A DNA stretch of 64,000 nt, taken from NCBI GenBank assembly GCA_030765605.1, contig JAVCCG010000017.1, forward strand, positions 60,522 to 124,521. Direction: 5' to 3'. Positions 48,916 to 59,216 of this stretch are shown in pieces. How positions within the stretch are numbered: position 1 is the stretch's first letter; every line of letters starts with the position of its first letter. Origin of the DNA: Candidatus Alcyoniella australis. Its GTDB lineage: Bacteria; Lernaellota; Lernaellaia; JAVCCG01; Alcyoniellaceae. The position numbers were made by a program, and so were the translations under genes. The notes under the pieces were generated by a model. It was given only the letters and a program-made list of their open reading frames with translations. It did not search any database and was not told the DNA's origin.

Positions 48916-49728
48916 GTGGCCGGCGAGATCAAGCGCGGGCCGGCGATCGTGCTCCGGCAATATCCAATCGGCGAGTCCGACCGGCTGCTGGTGCTGCTCA
49001 CGCGCGAGTGGGGCAAGCTGCGCGTGCTGGCCAAGGGCATGCGTCGCAGCCGCAAGCGCGGGCTGGCGAGCCTGGACCTGCTGAGCCTGGCCGACGTCGA
49101 GCTGGCCGGGTCGCGTCGTAGCGACTGGTTGCGATTGTCCGGGGGCAGGGTGATCGAGCCGTTCTGGCCGCTGAGCGCCGATCCGTTGCGGCTGTGCCTG
49201 GCGTTCTGCCTGGTCGAGGAGATCGACCTGCTGATCGAGGACGATACGCCGGTGCCCGACAAGTTCGAGTTGCTGCTGGTCACGCTGGGCGAACTGGCCG
49301 CGGGCCGTGGAGTCGATATGCTGCGCGTCTCCGAACTCAAGCTGCTGGCGCTCTCCGGCCTGCTGCCGCTGATGGAGCGCTGTCCGCGCTGCGGCGTGGA
49401 TCCGCTGAAGCGCGAGGGCACGGCGCGCTACTCGTTCAGCGCCCAGGCCGCGTTCTGCGCGCGTTGCGCCGGAACCAACCGCACCAATCCGGCGCTGTCG
49501 CAAGGCTCATTACGTGCGATTCGCGCGGCTGCGATGCAGCCCATCGAGAGCCTGCCGCGGATGAGTCTGACCGACGCCACCGCCGCGGAACTCGACGCGC
49601 TGGTGCCGCGGATGATCGAGTATCATCTCGGGCGCAAACTGCGCGGACTCAGGGTGTTGGCGCAGCTGCGAGCGGGCCGGGAGCCAGCAGCTCGGGACGT
49701 TCCAGCGCCAGGCGGCAGATCCCAATAA
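48916..49728 (+). CDS. recO: DNA repair protein RecO
   Basis: 270 residues from a GTG at 48916, 3 bp after the preceding stop. RecO helps RecF and RecR load RecA onto single-strand gaps. Seen: the N-terminal OB fold (AIVLRQYPIGESDRLLVLLT, LAKGMRRSRKRG) and a zinc finger with CPRC (about residue 155) and CARC (about 181). The last 80 bases overlap the 3' end of the convergent gluzincin gene, so the two terminate inside each other. Confidence 0.92.
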   Translation: MAGEIKRGPAIVLRQYPIGESDRLLVLLTREWGKLRVLAKGMRRSRKRGLASLDLLSLADVELAGSRRSDWLRLSGGRVIEPFWPLSADPLRLCLAFCLVEEIDLLIEDDTPVPDKFELLLVTLGELAAGRGVDMLRVSELKLLALSGLLPLMERCPRCGVDPLKREGTARYSFSAQAAFCARCAGTNRTNPALSQGSLRAIRAAAMQPIESLPRMSLTDATAAELDALVPRMIEYHLGRKLRGLRVLAQLRAGREPAARDVPAPGGRSQ

Positions 49729-51982
49729 GTTCCAGGGTCCAGGCACGCAACCCTTCAGGCAGGTCCTGCGCGAGCAGCGCTTCGTACGCCTCGACGGCGT
49801 GCTCGTAGCGGCCCAGCTGCACCCGGCAGCCGCCGAGCATGATCAGCGCCTCGCGCCGTAGGGCCTGGTCCGGGATCGCGCCCCAGGCCGCCTGGTCGAG
49901 CAGCGGCTGGGCAAGGTCGTATGAGCCGTTGGAGTACAGCCGGCGGCCGTAGAGGTAGCTGATCAGCGGGTCGCCGGGATCGATCGAGCTTGCAACGGAC
50001 AGCCGTCGCATTGCGGATGCCGTGCTCTGATGGATCACCAGGTAGGCCATCAGCTCGTCGCGCGTGGGCGAATCCAGGGCGTGCAGCCGGACATAGGCCG
50101 CGCGGTCGCGGGAGGGCGAGAGGTGACGCTGGTACACGCCCTGGTACAGCTCGCGCGCCGCGCGCAAATCGCCCAACCGGTAGAATATGTCGCCCAGATC
50201 GAGCTCGAGCGACGAGCGGGTTAGCGCGGTCTGGCCCGGGGTCTCGATCGCCTCTTCCAGGGCACGCCGCGCGCCCGACAGATCCCCAGCGCCGGCCAGC
50301 GCCCCGGCCAATCCTCGCAACGCCGATCGGTCCCCGGGCGATAGCTCCAAAGCTTGCACGAAGATCTCGCGGGCGCGGGTGAACCGACTGTGCTTCAGGG
50401 CCGAGCGCCCCAGTCCGAGCAGCCGTGCCCGCTCGCGGCCGCAGCTGGTCTCGAACAGCCCCTTGCGTTTGAAGCGCACCTGGGCCGCGGGCAGCACGCG
50501 CGGGTCGCCTGGATATGCGTCGATGAACTCGAGCCACTGCTGCGCCAGCTCGTCCAGGTCGGCCCCTGCCTCCTGCTCGAAATCGCCCCAGGCGTAGAGC
50601 TTGCGCACGCGCTCGATGCCGATGCGGTCGATCAGCCAGCCGACGAAGCTGCCCGCGGTGATGTAGGCCCGCGAGCCCTGGATCGGGAAGAAGCCGGTGG
50701 TCGACATCACCCGTCGCGGGTCCGGCAGCAGCTCCAGCTCGCGCATGGCCCAGGCCCAGTCGTGTTCGAGGAACTCGCCGGAGTAGCCCTCGCAGGCCTC
50801 GGCCAAGCCCTCGGTCAGGCCGTGGTTGATCGAGAATCCGAGCAGCGGCATGCCGATCGGGCCCGAGAGCACGTGCAGTAGCTCGTGCTTGAGCACCGGG
50901 TGCGGGAACGGTTCGTAGTTGATGTGCTGCATCCGGCCCGCGATGTCCGCGTAGCTGGTGCCCGCCGCGCCCATCAGCCGCTTTTTTTGCTGGGGCGAGG
51001 CGTAGATGAAGCTGGTGACCTTGTGCGGGTAGTCGATGCCCAGAAACTCGATGTCCTGTTGGTAGCGATACTCGTGTTCGAGGATCAGCCGTGTGATCTC
51101 GCGTTCGACCCGCGAGTCGCGGGGATAGATGTAGACGAAGTGCGCGGACTCGGCGCGTCCGCCCAACGTGCGCTCGATGTACGCGCGGTCGATGCCGATG
51201 CCCAACTCGCCGCGATAGACCTGGCCGGTGATGATCGCCGATAGGCAGACCGCGATCAGTCCCAGTTCCAGGCCGCGTAGGTTCTGCGCCAGCCAGCCGG
51301 CGTGGCGTAGCGCGTTGTGGCGTAGCCGGACCAGCATTCGCGCAGAGCTCAGCAGCAGCACGGCCCAGCACAGGTCTAGCCCGCGGCTGATAAGCAGCGG
51401 CGCCTTGATGGTGACCACAGAATCGTAGATCGGGCCGGGGAAGTAGCCGAACACCGGGTTGTAGAACATGGTTACCGGCTCGCTGACAAAGCGGTAGACG
51501 CTGTAGAGCAACACGCCGAGCACCAGCAGGGCCGCGGCCAGCGCGCCTTTTTTGCGGCCGGGCACCACGATGGCAGTAACGAACGCCATGGCCGGGACGG
51601 TGATCGCCGAGATCAACGGCAGCAGCAGATGCCATTGCAGCCAGATCGTCAGGTTGCACGCCGGGTGGAAGATGGTGGAGGCCCAGGTGACCAGCCCGCC
51701 GAACAAGGCCAGGTAGATTGTTCCGCCCAGGGCCTCGGTGGCGTCCTGATCAAACGCCGCGGGTGCGTAATTCGTATCGCGCAGCCGCAGCCAGCCGTGG
51801 AAGCGCCGGTTGGCAACGCGCACCGACCAAAGCGTGCCGGCCAGGGCGATGATCAACGTTTGGGCCAGGGCGTTCTCAAACCCCGGGTCGGCCAGCAGCG
51901 GCACCCAGGCCAGTCCCGCAACCCCGGCCGCGACGAGCAGCGCCAGTGCGATGTAAAACGGGTCGCGCAGCGGTTTGAACAC
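49649..51982 (-). CDS. Membrane gluzincin-like metallopeptidase with TPR-like C-terminus
   Basis: About 777 residues from a GTG at 51982, 4 bp after the DUF4388 stop. Roughly six membrane helices (about residues 8-250) lead into a soluble domain with a zinc-protease motif KHELLHVLSG (about residue 365) and a downstream GLTEGLAEACEGY that can supply the third ligand, as in peptidase-MA gluzincins. Residues about 540-777 are TPR-like helical pairs (ALELSPGDRSALRGLAGALA). It likely cuts or binds proteins at the outer face of the inner membrane. Substrate unknown. It is the last gene of the ParA/DUF4388 group. Confidence 0.75.
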   Translation of the reverse strand: MFKPLRDPFYIALALLVAAGVAGLAWVPLLADPGFENALAQTLIIALAGTLWSVRVANRRFHGWLRLRDTNYAPAAFDQDATEALGGTIYLALFGGLVTWASTIFHPACNLTIWLQWHLLLPLISAITVPAMAFVTAIVVPGRKKGALAAALLVLGVLLYSVYRFVSEPVTMFYNPVFGYFPGPIYDSVVTIKAPLLISRGLDLCWAVLLLSSARMLVRLRHNALRHAGWLAQNLRGLELGLIAVCLSAIITGQVYRGELGIGIDRAYIERTLGGRAESAHFVYIYPRDSRVEREITRLILEHEYRYQQDIEFLGIDYPHKVTSFIYASPQQKKRLMGAAGTSYADIAGRMQHINYEPFPHPVLKHELLHVLSGPIGMPLLGFSINHGLTEGLAEACEGYSGEFLEHDWAWAMRELELLPDPRRVMSTTGFFPIQGSRAYITAGSFVGWLIDRIGIERVRKLYAWGDFEQEAGADLDELAQQWLEFIDAYPGDPRVLPAAQVRFKRKGLFETSCGRERARLLGLGRSALKHSRFTRAREIFVQALELSPGDRSALRGLAGALAGAGDLSGARRALEEAIETPGQTALTRSSLELDLGDIFYRLGDLRAARELYQGVYQRHLSPSRDRAAYVRLHALDSPTRDELMAYLVIHQSTASAMRRLSVASSIDPGDPLISYLYGRRLYSNGSYDLAQPLLDQAAWGAIPDQALRREALIMLGGCRVQLGRYEHAVEAYEALLAQDLPEGLRAWTLELIGICRLALERPELLAPGPLAAAPTP

Positions 51983-51986
51983 GGCG

Positions 51987-53243
51987 CTAGTCTGTATCCG
52001 ATTCGGGGTCGCTTGCGAAGTCCGCAAACTGTGCGGCCTCGGCCAGCGCCTGTTCGCGGTCAACGGGTTTGCTCAGCGCGGCGGCGTTGCCCTCGCTGGG
52101 CCGCACCTGCTGCGCCTGCTCCACAAACAACCGCGTGGGAGCCTGCGGCGCGCGGCCCACGCGCACCATCCGCGTGTGGATCAATGCCAGCAGCAGCGCT
52201 TTTTTCAGCGTCTCGGGATCGACGCTGGCCCCCAGAATTTGTTTCAGGCTCGTGGCGCCGTCGATCATCGTGCACAGCAGCAGTTGGTCGCGCGACAGCG
52301 CCAGGTCGGCCAGGGAGTAGGGCGCAAACTCGTTGGGCACTAGGTACGAATCGGCCGCAGGCAGCTCGTCGTCCAGCCGTTGCTCGCCGTAGCCCAGCAG
52401 CAGCCCGAACAGCGCCAGCCGCGGGGTTGGGATCTTCAGCCGCAGTCCGGCCTGGCGCTCGCGCCGGTTGCGGTCGAAGCTCAGGTCGCACGCGCTCCAG
52501 GTGAACAGCGAGAACACGATCTGCGCGAAGGTCTCCTGCAGCTCGGAGCGCAATTGCTCGGGCTGCAGCACGCCCAGCGCGATCAACGATTCGCCCAGCG
52601 GCTCGTTGCTGCGTTCGGAGCGGCGCACCGCTTGCAACAGCAGCGACTCGTCGAGCCTGCCGCGGGCCAGCAGCTGGTTGCCCAGCTTGTCGGCCATCAA
52701 CTCCGAGCGGGCGCTGGTGACCATTCCGGCTGTGAACTGCAATCCCTTGACCGTGTTGTGACCGCGGAAGGTCAGCTCGCCCTCGAACCCCAGGGTGTCG
52801 GCGGCGGCCAGCAGGCGCGCCATGCGCAGGCGTTTTAAATTGATCTCGGCCACCTCGGGATCGGGACTTGCGCCCGGTCCGACCAGCCGGTCCAGGGCGG
52901 CCAGCAGCGCCTCGGCGCGCGTGGGGAATCCCAGCGACGCGTCGGCGTGCTCGTCCCCGGATCGGTCGCTGGAGTAGGGGCTGAGGGTGTTGATTGCCAC
53001 CAGCGGCGCGTCGAGTCCCAGCTCGCGCAGCACCTGGGGCGCTTGAGCGTTGAATGAGCCGGATTCTCCGCGTTCGACCACCACTAGTTGCGGTGCGGCG
53101 CGCGCCACGCACTCGAGCCCCGCGCTGTCGGTGGCGATCAAGGGCTCGTAGCCGGACTGCTTGAGTAAGAAGTACAGCAGGGCCGCGGTCTCGGCTTGAG
53201 GCTGCACCAAACAGATCCGCGGCCCGCCCGATTGTTTATCCAT
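51987..53243 (-). CDS. DUF4388 (PATAN-like) protein with degenerate receiver-like N-terminus
   Basis: 418 residues, soluble. The N-terminal 120 residues look like a CheY-type fold (RICLVQPQAETAALLYFLLKQSGYEP) but lack the acidic phospho-acceptor set, so it is probably a pseudo-receiver. A DUF4388 domain follows at about 150-260 (GELTFRGHNTVKGLQ, LGNQLLARGRLDE, LGESLIALGVL), common in myxobacterial-type signalling. A helical C-terminus resembles effector-binding regions. It lies 32 bp after the basic-tailed membrane protein gene and is likely co-transcribed with it and parA. Confidence 0.8.
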   Translation of the reverse strand: MDKQSGGPRICLVQPQAETAALLYFLLKQSGYEPLIATDSAGLECVARAAPQLVVVERGESGSFNAQAPQVLRELGLDAPLVAINTLSPYSSDRSGDEHADASLGFPTRAEALLAALDRLVGPGASPDPEVAEINLKRLRMARLLAAADTLGFEGELTFRGHNTVKGLQFTAGMVTSARSELMADKLGNQLLARGRLDESLLLQAVRRSERSNEPLGESLIALGVLQPEQLRSELQETFAQIVFSLFTWSACDLSFDRNRRERQAGLRLKIPTPRLALFGLLLGYGEQRLDDELPAADSYLVPNEFAPYSLADLALSRDQLLLCTMIDGATSLKQILGASVDPETLKKALLLALIHTRMVRVGRAPQAPTRLFVEQAQQVRPSEGNAAALSKPVDREQALAEAAQFADFASDPESDTD

Positions 53244-53275
53244 GGGGCGAGCTTAGGCTTAGATCACGGCGCGGA

Positions 53276-53902
53276 TCAAGCGAAGATGATTACCAGCGAG
53301 GCGAACAGGAACGCACCCTTGATCAGCAGCGAGCCGATGTTGGTCTCGTCGTCGGCCAGGCTGCCCAGGAATTTGAAGGTTCCGGGGTACAGCGGATCTT
53401 TCTCGTCGGCGTAGGTTCCCTCGTCGTACAGCCGCAGGATGTTCGAAATTTTGACCTGTAATCCGAGTAGGTCCTGCAGCCGTTTGCGGTTGACCTCGAT
53501 CAGCTTGCTGCCGCTGGAGGCCGCCATGAACACGCCTGCGATCAGCAGCACCTTGAACACCAAGCGCCAGAACCAGCCCGCAACGCCCCACGGCCCGCCG
53601 AAGGCGATAACCGCCAGCAGCGCCAGCGCGCCGCACAGGGCGCAACAGAGGATCATCGCGCGCTCCTCGCGGGCGCGACGATAGAGCACCTCCTCGTTGT
53701 GGGCGAGGAACAGCATTTTGAGCACGCTGAACTGGGGAATATCCAGTGCGTCGGCCTGTGCCGCTACGGCCGGATCAGCCTTGACGCTTTTAGCAGCCGT
53801 TTTTTGGGCGGCGGTCTTCTTGGCCGCTGCCTTTTTGGCGCCGGCCTTTTTCTTGGGTGCGGTCGATTCGAAGATATCGTCGAGCTTCTTGTCTGACATC
53901 AT
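53276..53902 (-). CDS. Membrane protein with basic Lys/Ala-rich N-terminal tail
   Basis: 208 residues. After a short acidic start (MMSDKKLDDIFES) comes a strongly basic stretch (KKKAGAKKAAAKKTAAQK, about 17-42). A helix and two or three membrane segments (about 83-101, 105-127, 190-207) follow. Basic disordered N-termini on membrane or cargo proteins are used by several ParA partners to stimulate ATP hydrolysis. Its start overlaps the parA stop by 4 bases (ATGA), so the two are made together. I infer it is the ParA partner; this is not proven by sequence. Confidence 0.75.
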   Translation of the reverse strand: MMSDKKLDDIFESTAPKKKAGAKKAAAKKTAAQKTAAKSVKADPAVAAQADALDIPQFSVLKMLFLAHNEEVLYRRAREERAMILCCALCGALALLAVIAFGGPWGVAGWFWRLVFKVLLIAGVFMAASSGSKLIEVNRKRLQDLLGLQVKISNILRLYDEGTYADEKDPLYPGTFKFLGSLADDETNIGSLLIKGAFLFASLVIIFA

Positions 53903-54681
53903 TTACTCCCGGCAAGTCTTTGAAGCACCTCGTCGGTCAGGGCGGTGAAATCCTCGGTCCCCCTGCCGGACTTGGAGCGCTCGTATTCGAAGATCGTCTG
54001 GTGCTCCAACGGAGCGGCTTTGTGCTTGGTGTTGATGCGGATCATGGTTTGGAAAACCGCGTCGCCGAAACGTTCGCGGATCGTGTGTTCCACCTTGTGG
54101 GTGATCGTCTCGCGCCGGTCGTACTGGGTCAGCAGGTAACCCAGTACCTCGAGCTCCGAGTTGAGCTTGGAGCGTATTTTATCGACGGTCTGCAGGAAGT
54201 ACTTGAGCCCCAGCAGCGGCAGCACCTCGCAGCTCACCGGCACCAGCACTTGGTTGGCGGCGACCAGCGCGTTGACGTTGAGCAGACCCAGGTAGGGGCC
54301 GGTGTCGATCAGTATCAGGTCGTAGCCTTTGATCCGCTCGGAATCCAGTGAGTTTTTCAGGAAGCTCTCGCGGCCCATCAGCGGAGCGAGGTTGAGATCG
54401 GCGTTGGCCAGGCTCTCGCCCGCGGGCGCCAGGTCGATATGCTCCAGGGCGGTCTGGACGATTACACCGTCGAGCGGGTTCTCGGCCATCAACGCCTCGA
54501 AGATTCCGTCCTCATCCTCCTCGAGATGGTGGTAGAGCACGTGGGTCAGGTGGCCCTGGGGATCCAGGTCGAGCAGCAGCACCCGCTTGCCCCTGCGGCC
54601 CAGTCCGGCGGCGAGGTTGACGGCGGTTGTGGTTTTACCCACGCCACCCTTCTGATTAGAGACGGCGATTATCGGTTGCAT
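53899..54681 (-). CDS. ParA/Soj family ATPase
   Basis: 260 residues from the ATG at 54681; the product starts MQPIIAVSNQKGGVGKTT, a standard ParA opening with deviant Walker A at residues 10-17. Walker A' is LLLDLDPQGH and Walker B region YDLILIDTGP. No parB or parS was seen, and the neighbour is a membrane protein with a basic tail, so it probably positions a membrane-linked or signalling cargo rather than the chromosome. It heads a four-gene minus-strand group. An in-frame ATG at 54714 would add 11 residues. Confidence 0.9.
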   Translation of the reverse strand: MQPIIAVSNQKGGVGKTTTAVNLAAGLGRRGKRVLLLDLDPQGHLTHVLYHHLEEDEDGIFEALMAENPLDGVIVQTALEHIDLAPAGESLANADLNLAPLMGRESFLKNSLDSERIKGYDLILIDTGPYLGLLNVNALVAANQVLVPVSCEVLPLLGLKYFLQTVDKIRSKLNSELEVLGYLLTQYDRRETITHKVEHTIRERFGDAVFQTMIRINTKHKAAPLEHQTIFEYERSKSGRGTEDFTALTDEVLQRLAGSK

Positions 54682-54794
54682 CGGTTTTTCCCGAGATTTC
54701 GGGGTTTCCAGCACGGAACCTTTAAAGCTGGGATTTCTCTAGCTATCACAGCGCCGGGGCGCTCGTCAACTTATCCGGGATTGCTGCCGCGCTA

Positions 54795-55247
54795 TTACTC
54801 GTGTTCGGGCAGGAACTCGTCGCAAAAGCCCTCGGGCGGCTCCCACATCCAGATTCCCATGTTGCCCTGGGCGCGCACCGGCTCGCTGAACGCGCGGGGG
54901 TCGCACAGCATCCAGCCGTGATGATCCGGCGTCCACCATTCGAGTAGCGGGTCGCCGCGGTCGCGCTTACCCAGGTTCACCAGATCGCCGGGCGGGATCG
55001 TTCCCTTGTCGATCATTACCGTGCCGATCACCGCTCCGCGCGGCATCGGGTTAGGCAGCTTGGCGATGTACGGCTTGACCCACGGCTGATCCAGCGCCTC
55101 AAGCTCGAGCATCCCGCCGGCGTGGATCGCGATCCGCTTGCCCATGTATTTGGCGGGGGGCGGCCAGGAGCGGTTCTCGATAATTTTGAATCCCGCGATA
55201 ATCAGCGATGCCCAGGGTTGGCGTACTGTGAGGGTCGGAATCGCCAT
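54795..55247 (-). CDS. ASCH domain protein
   Basis: 150 residues, soluble. It opens MAIPTLTVRQPWASLIIAG and continues KIIENRSWPP, the typical ASCH start, then GAVIGTVMI and GWMLCDPRAF. The ASCH fold is PUA-like and binds RNA or nucleoside-type ligands; members include an RNase and an N4-acetylcytidine amidohydrolase. The exact activity cannot be told. It is transcribed alone, 113 bp upstream of the parA gene start. Confidence 0.85.
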   Translation of the reverse strand: MAIPTLTVRQPWASLIIAGFKIIENRSWPPPAKYMGKRIAIHAGGMLELEALDQPWVKPYIAKLPNPMPRGAVIGTVMIDKGTIPPGDLVNLGKRDRGDPLLEWWTPDHHGWMLCDPRAFSEPVRAQGNMGIWMWEPPEGFCDEFLPEHE

Positions 55248-55343
55248 TTATCGAGCGCGCTCCTGTTTAGATATCTCACCCCAATCCATCCACGGTGTGC
55301 GCGGTCGGTGGTGGGATAATGGACCTTTCGCGCTAACTATTTA

Positions 55344-56443
55344 TCAGCCTTTTAAGTGTTCGTCAAAGAATTGAAAGATCTGATCCATCTCGCCGTAGAA
55401 ACCATAGGGCGACTGATAGATCGGCGTCAGGCAGCTTTCCGGCTCGTTGATCAGCTCGTGATAGGGGTAGAGCGCCGGCGCGGTCTCATCCTGGAGCAGG
55501 CCGTTGTCAACGGCGTAGTACTCTCCGAAGCAGTCCGAGACATAGGCTTTGAAGCCCGGCTCGTGGCGCACCAGCAGGTTGCCGGCCACCGAGCCGCCCG
55601 AGTGGCCGATCAGCCCGATGCCGTCGTTGTCGACCTGCTCGAGGTATTGCAGGTACTTCAGCCCCAGCAGCGCTTCGTAACCGCGTACGCCGATCAAGGT
55701 AAAGCCGCCTTGCAGCATGCTGCGCGTGACCAGATCCTCGGATTGGCCGCCGGCCATTGCCCGCGAGGCGAGCATCAGGATCGCGTAGCCGTGGTCGGGG
55801 TACGATGCGCCGCCGTAATCGTCGCGAAAGACCGCGGGCGCGTCGTTGTGTCCGTGCAGCGCCAGCACTGCGGGAAACGGCTCGTCCTTGTATTTGGGAA
55901 TCAGCAGGATCGCCTTGAACGTGCCCACGTAGGGGTCGGCCAGCAGCAGCTCGCGCTCGTAGTAGCGCGCGGTTTGGTCGCGGCGGATCACCGTGACGTA
56001 CAGCGGACGCTGGTTGATCCCCTGGCGCAGGAACCCGACGTTGGCCTGCTCGACGATCAGCTCCCCCAGCTCTTGCCCGGGCGGAAGCTGGTCGAGCACA
56101 TCGACCTGGCCCAGCTCGATCTGTTCAAGCTGTTGATCGAGCTCCTCGGAGCTGACCGGCGCACCGTGTTCCGCCGCGATCTGCACGAAGGTCAGGTAGT
56201 CGTCCACGCAGGTGTGCTGCTCGATGCAATCCCAGTCCGCGTCCAGATCCTCATCCTCGAACACGCAGTATTGGTTGGGACACTGGACCTCGTCGTCGTC
56301 TCCGCTGTCGTCGTCGTCGTCATTCGAATCGTCGTCGTCTGTTGACGCGCCGCGCGACCCGCTGTCGTCGGCCTGATCCGCGCACCCGGCGCACAGCACA
56401 ATGCCCAGCGCCAGCACGATCAGCGGCAGCAACAGCGCGCCTC

Positions 56444-56447
<4 letters not shown>
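55344..56447 (-). CDS. Asp-rich lipoprotein, alpha/beta hydrolase-like (copy 2)
   Basis: 367 residues from a GTG at 56447 that overlaps the upstream copy's stop (GTGA). Lipoprotein signal (VLALGIVLCAGC), Asp-rich linker, then paired Cys (CPNQYC, CVDDY) and an alpha/beta hydrolase domain with LALHGHND (oxyanion) and the nucleophile elbow GLIGHSGGSVAG (Ser about 282). The end reads SPYGFYGEMDQIFQFFDEHL, where similar hydrolases carry the catalytic His before the last helix; here a Tyr is seen. It is a tandem paralogue of the gene at 56444. Substrate unknown. Confidence 0.8.
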
Positions 56448-57658
<1,211 letters not shown>

Positions 57659-57758
57659 TATCGCGCATTATACATGTTAATCTTGCGTCCTCAGTTCCCA
57701 GGGCCACTTGTTTGATCGGCTTGGGTCGATGTATTACCATTCCCGCTGGAAACAAGGC

Positions 57759-59216
57759 ATGTACCCTCGAAGTTACAACTACTCGCTATTGCTCGTATTC
57801 GTGGCACTGGCGCTGCTTGCGACCACGGCCGTATCTGCCGACCAGGGGTTTTTCTCGGTCGAGCAGCGCGACGGCCGCTGGTGGTTCATCGATCCTGACG
57901 GCGAGATCTTCATCTCCACCGGCGTCAACCTGATCAACCCCGGCGGGCACTACGCTCCGGCCCTGGGTTACAGCCCGTACCAGCGCAACATCATCGAGCT
58001 TTACGGCTCGGAGCAGGCCTGGGCCGCGGTGACCCTGGAGCGCATGGAGCAGTGGGGCCTGAACACGTTGGGCGGCTGGAGCAAGGCCGCGCTGTTTCCG
58101 GATACGCCCTACACCAACGTGCTCTACCTCTCCGGCGCCAACTGGGAAAGCGGCGTTGTGCCCGACTACTTCTCCGAGGAGTTTCTCGACCGCGTGGAGC
58201 AGATCTGCTCGAGCACCGTGGCTGCTGGGGCCGACGATCCGCTGCTGCTGGGTTGGTTCATCGACAATGAGATGCGCTGGGGCGCTGATTGGCGCGTGCT
58301 GCGCGACCTGTTCGCCGACTACTATGCCTTTGATCAGGACGCGCCGGGCAAGGCCGCGCTGGTGGAGTTTCTGCGCGGGCGCTACAACAACGAGATCGAG
58401 GCTTTCAACGCCGCCTGGGGCACGCGGCACGCGAGCTTTGACGCGCTGTATGGCGAGACCCGCACCAGCGCCATGCCCGCCAATCAGGCCCAGGCCGCGG
58501 ACCGCGAAGCGTTCCTGGCGCTGCTCGCCGAGCAGTTTTTCAGTACGGTGGAGCAGGGGATCCGCGAGTACGATCAGCAGCATCTGATCCTCGGTTCGCG
58601 CCTGGTCTCGTGGGTCACACCGCGGGTGGTGCTCGAGGCTGCGACGCGGCACTGCGACGTGCTTTCGATCAATCACTACCGCGTCTGGCCGACCGTCGCG
58701 GACCTGCTGCGCACCCTGCAGCGCGAGCTGAACTACGTGGGCGTGGACGACGAATCGACCCTCTCCGAGTACTTTGACGAGGCGGGCCTGCCGATCTTGG
58801 TCAGCGAGTTTTCGATGCGCGGCATGGACGCGGGCCTGCCCAACACCTGGCCGCCCAACGTGCTGTTCATCACCGCCGATACCCAGCAGCAGCGCGCTTA
58901 CCTGTTCGAGCAGATGGCGCGCACCTGGCTCGAGGGCGGGTACGTGATCGGCTATCACTGGTTCGACTGGATGGACGAGCCGGTCTCCGGCCGCTTTGAC
59001 GGCGAGAACTCCAACTTCGGCCTGGTCACCGAGCTGGACGAGCCCTACGAGCTGCTGACCGCCACCATGGCCGCGGTCAACGCCACGGCCTACGACTGGG
59101 AGCCGCCCGCACCCGACGACGACGATGATGTGGCCGACGACGATGATGACGACGACAGCGGTGACGACGATGTGGCAGGCGATGACGACGACGACGATTC
59201 GGGGTGCTGCGGGTAA
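57759..59216 (+). CDS. Secreted glycoside hydrolase (clan A-like) with Asp-rich CCG tail
   Basis: About 485 residues from the ATG at 57759 (start of the signal peptide MYPRSYNYSLLLVFVALALLATTAVSA; ATG 57729 and TTG 57708 are in frame). A small strand region (RDGRWWFIDPDGEIFISTGV) leads into a TIM-barrel like those of beta-agarase and GH42/GH50-type enzymes. Likely acid/base is Glu in FIDNEMRWG (about 171) and nucleophile Glu in ILVSEFSMRG (about 350). The last 35 residues are almost all Asp and end SGCCG, like the S15-like protein at 11560. Substrate unknown. It diverges from the hydrolase pair. Confidence 0.78.
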   Translation: MYPRSYNYSLLLVFVALALLATTAVSADQGFFSVEQRDGRWWFIDPDGEIFISTGVNLINPGGHYAPALGYSPYQRNIIELYGSEQAWAAVTLERMEQWGLNTLGGWSKAALFPDTPYTNVLYLSGANWESGVVPDYFSEEFLDRVEQICSSTVAAGADDPLLLGWFIDNEMRWGADWRVLRDLFADYYAFDQDAPGKAALVEFLRGRYNNEIEAFNAAWGTRHASFDALYGETRTSAMPANQAQAADREAFLALLAEQFFSTVEQGIREYDQQHLILGSRLVSWVTPRVVLEAATRHCDVLSINHYRVWPTVADLLRTLQRELNYVGVDDESTLSEYFDEAGLPILVSEFSMRGMDAGLPNTWPPNVLFITADTQQQRAYLFEQMARTWLEGGYVIGYHWFDWMDEPVSGRFDGENSNFGLVTELDEPYELLTATMAAVNATAYDWEPPAPDDDDDVADDDDDDDSGDDDVAGDDDDDDSGCCG

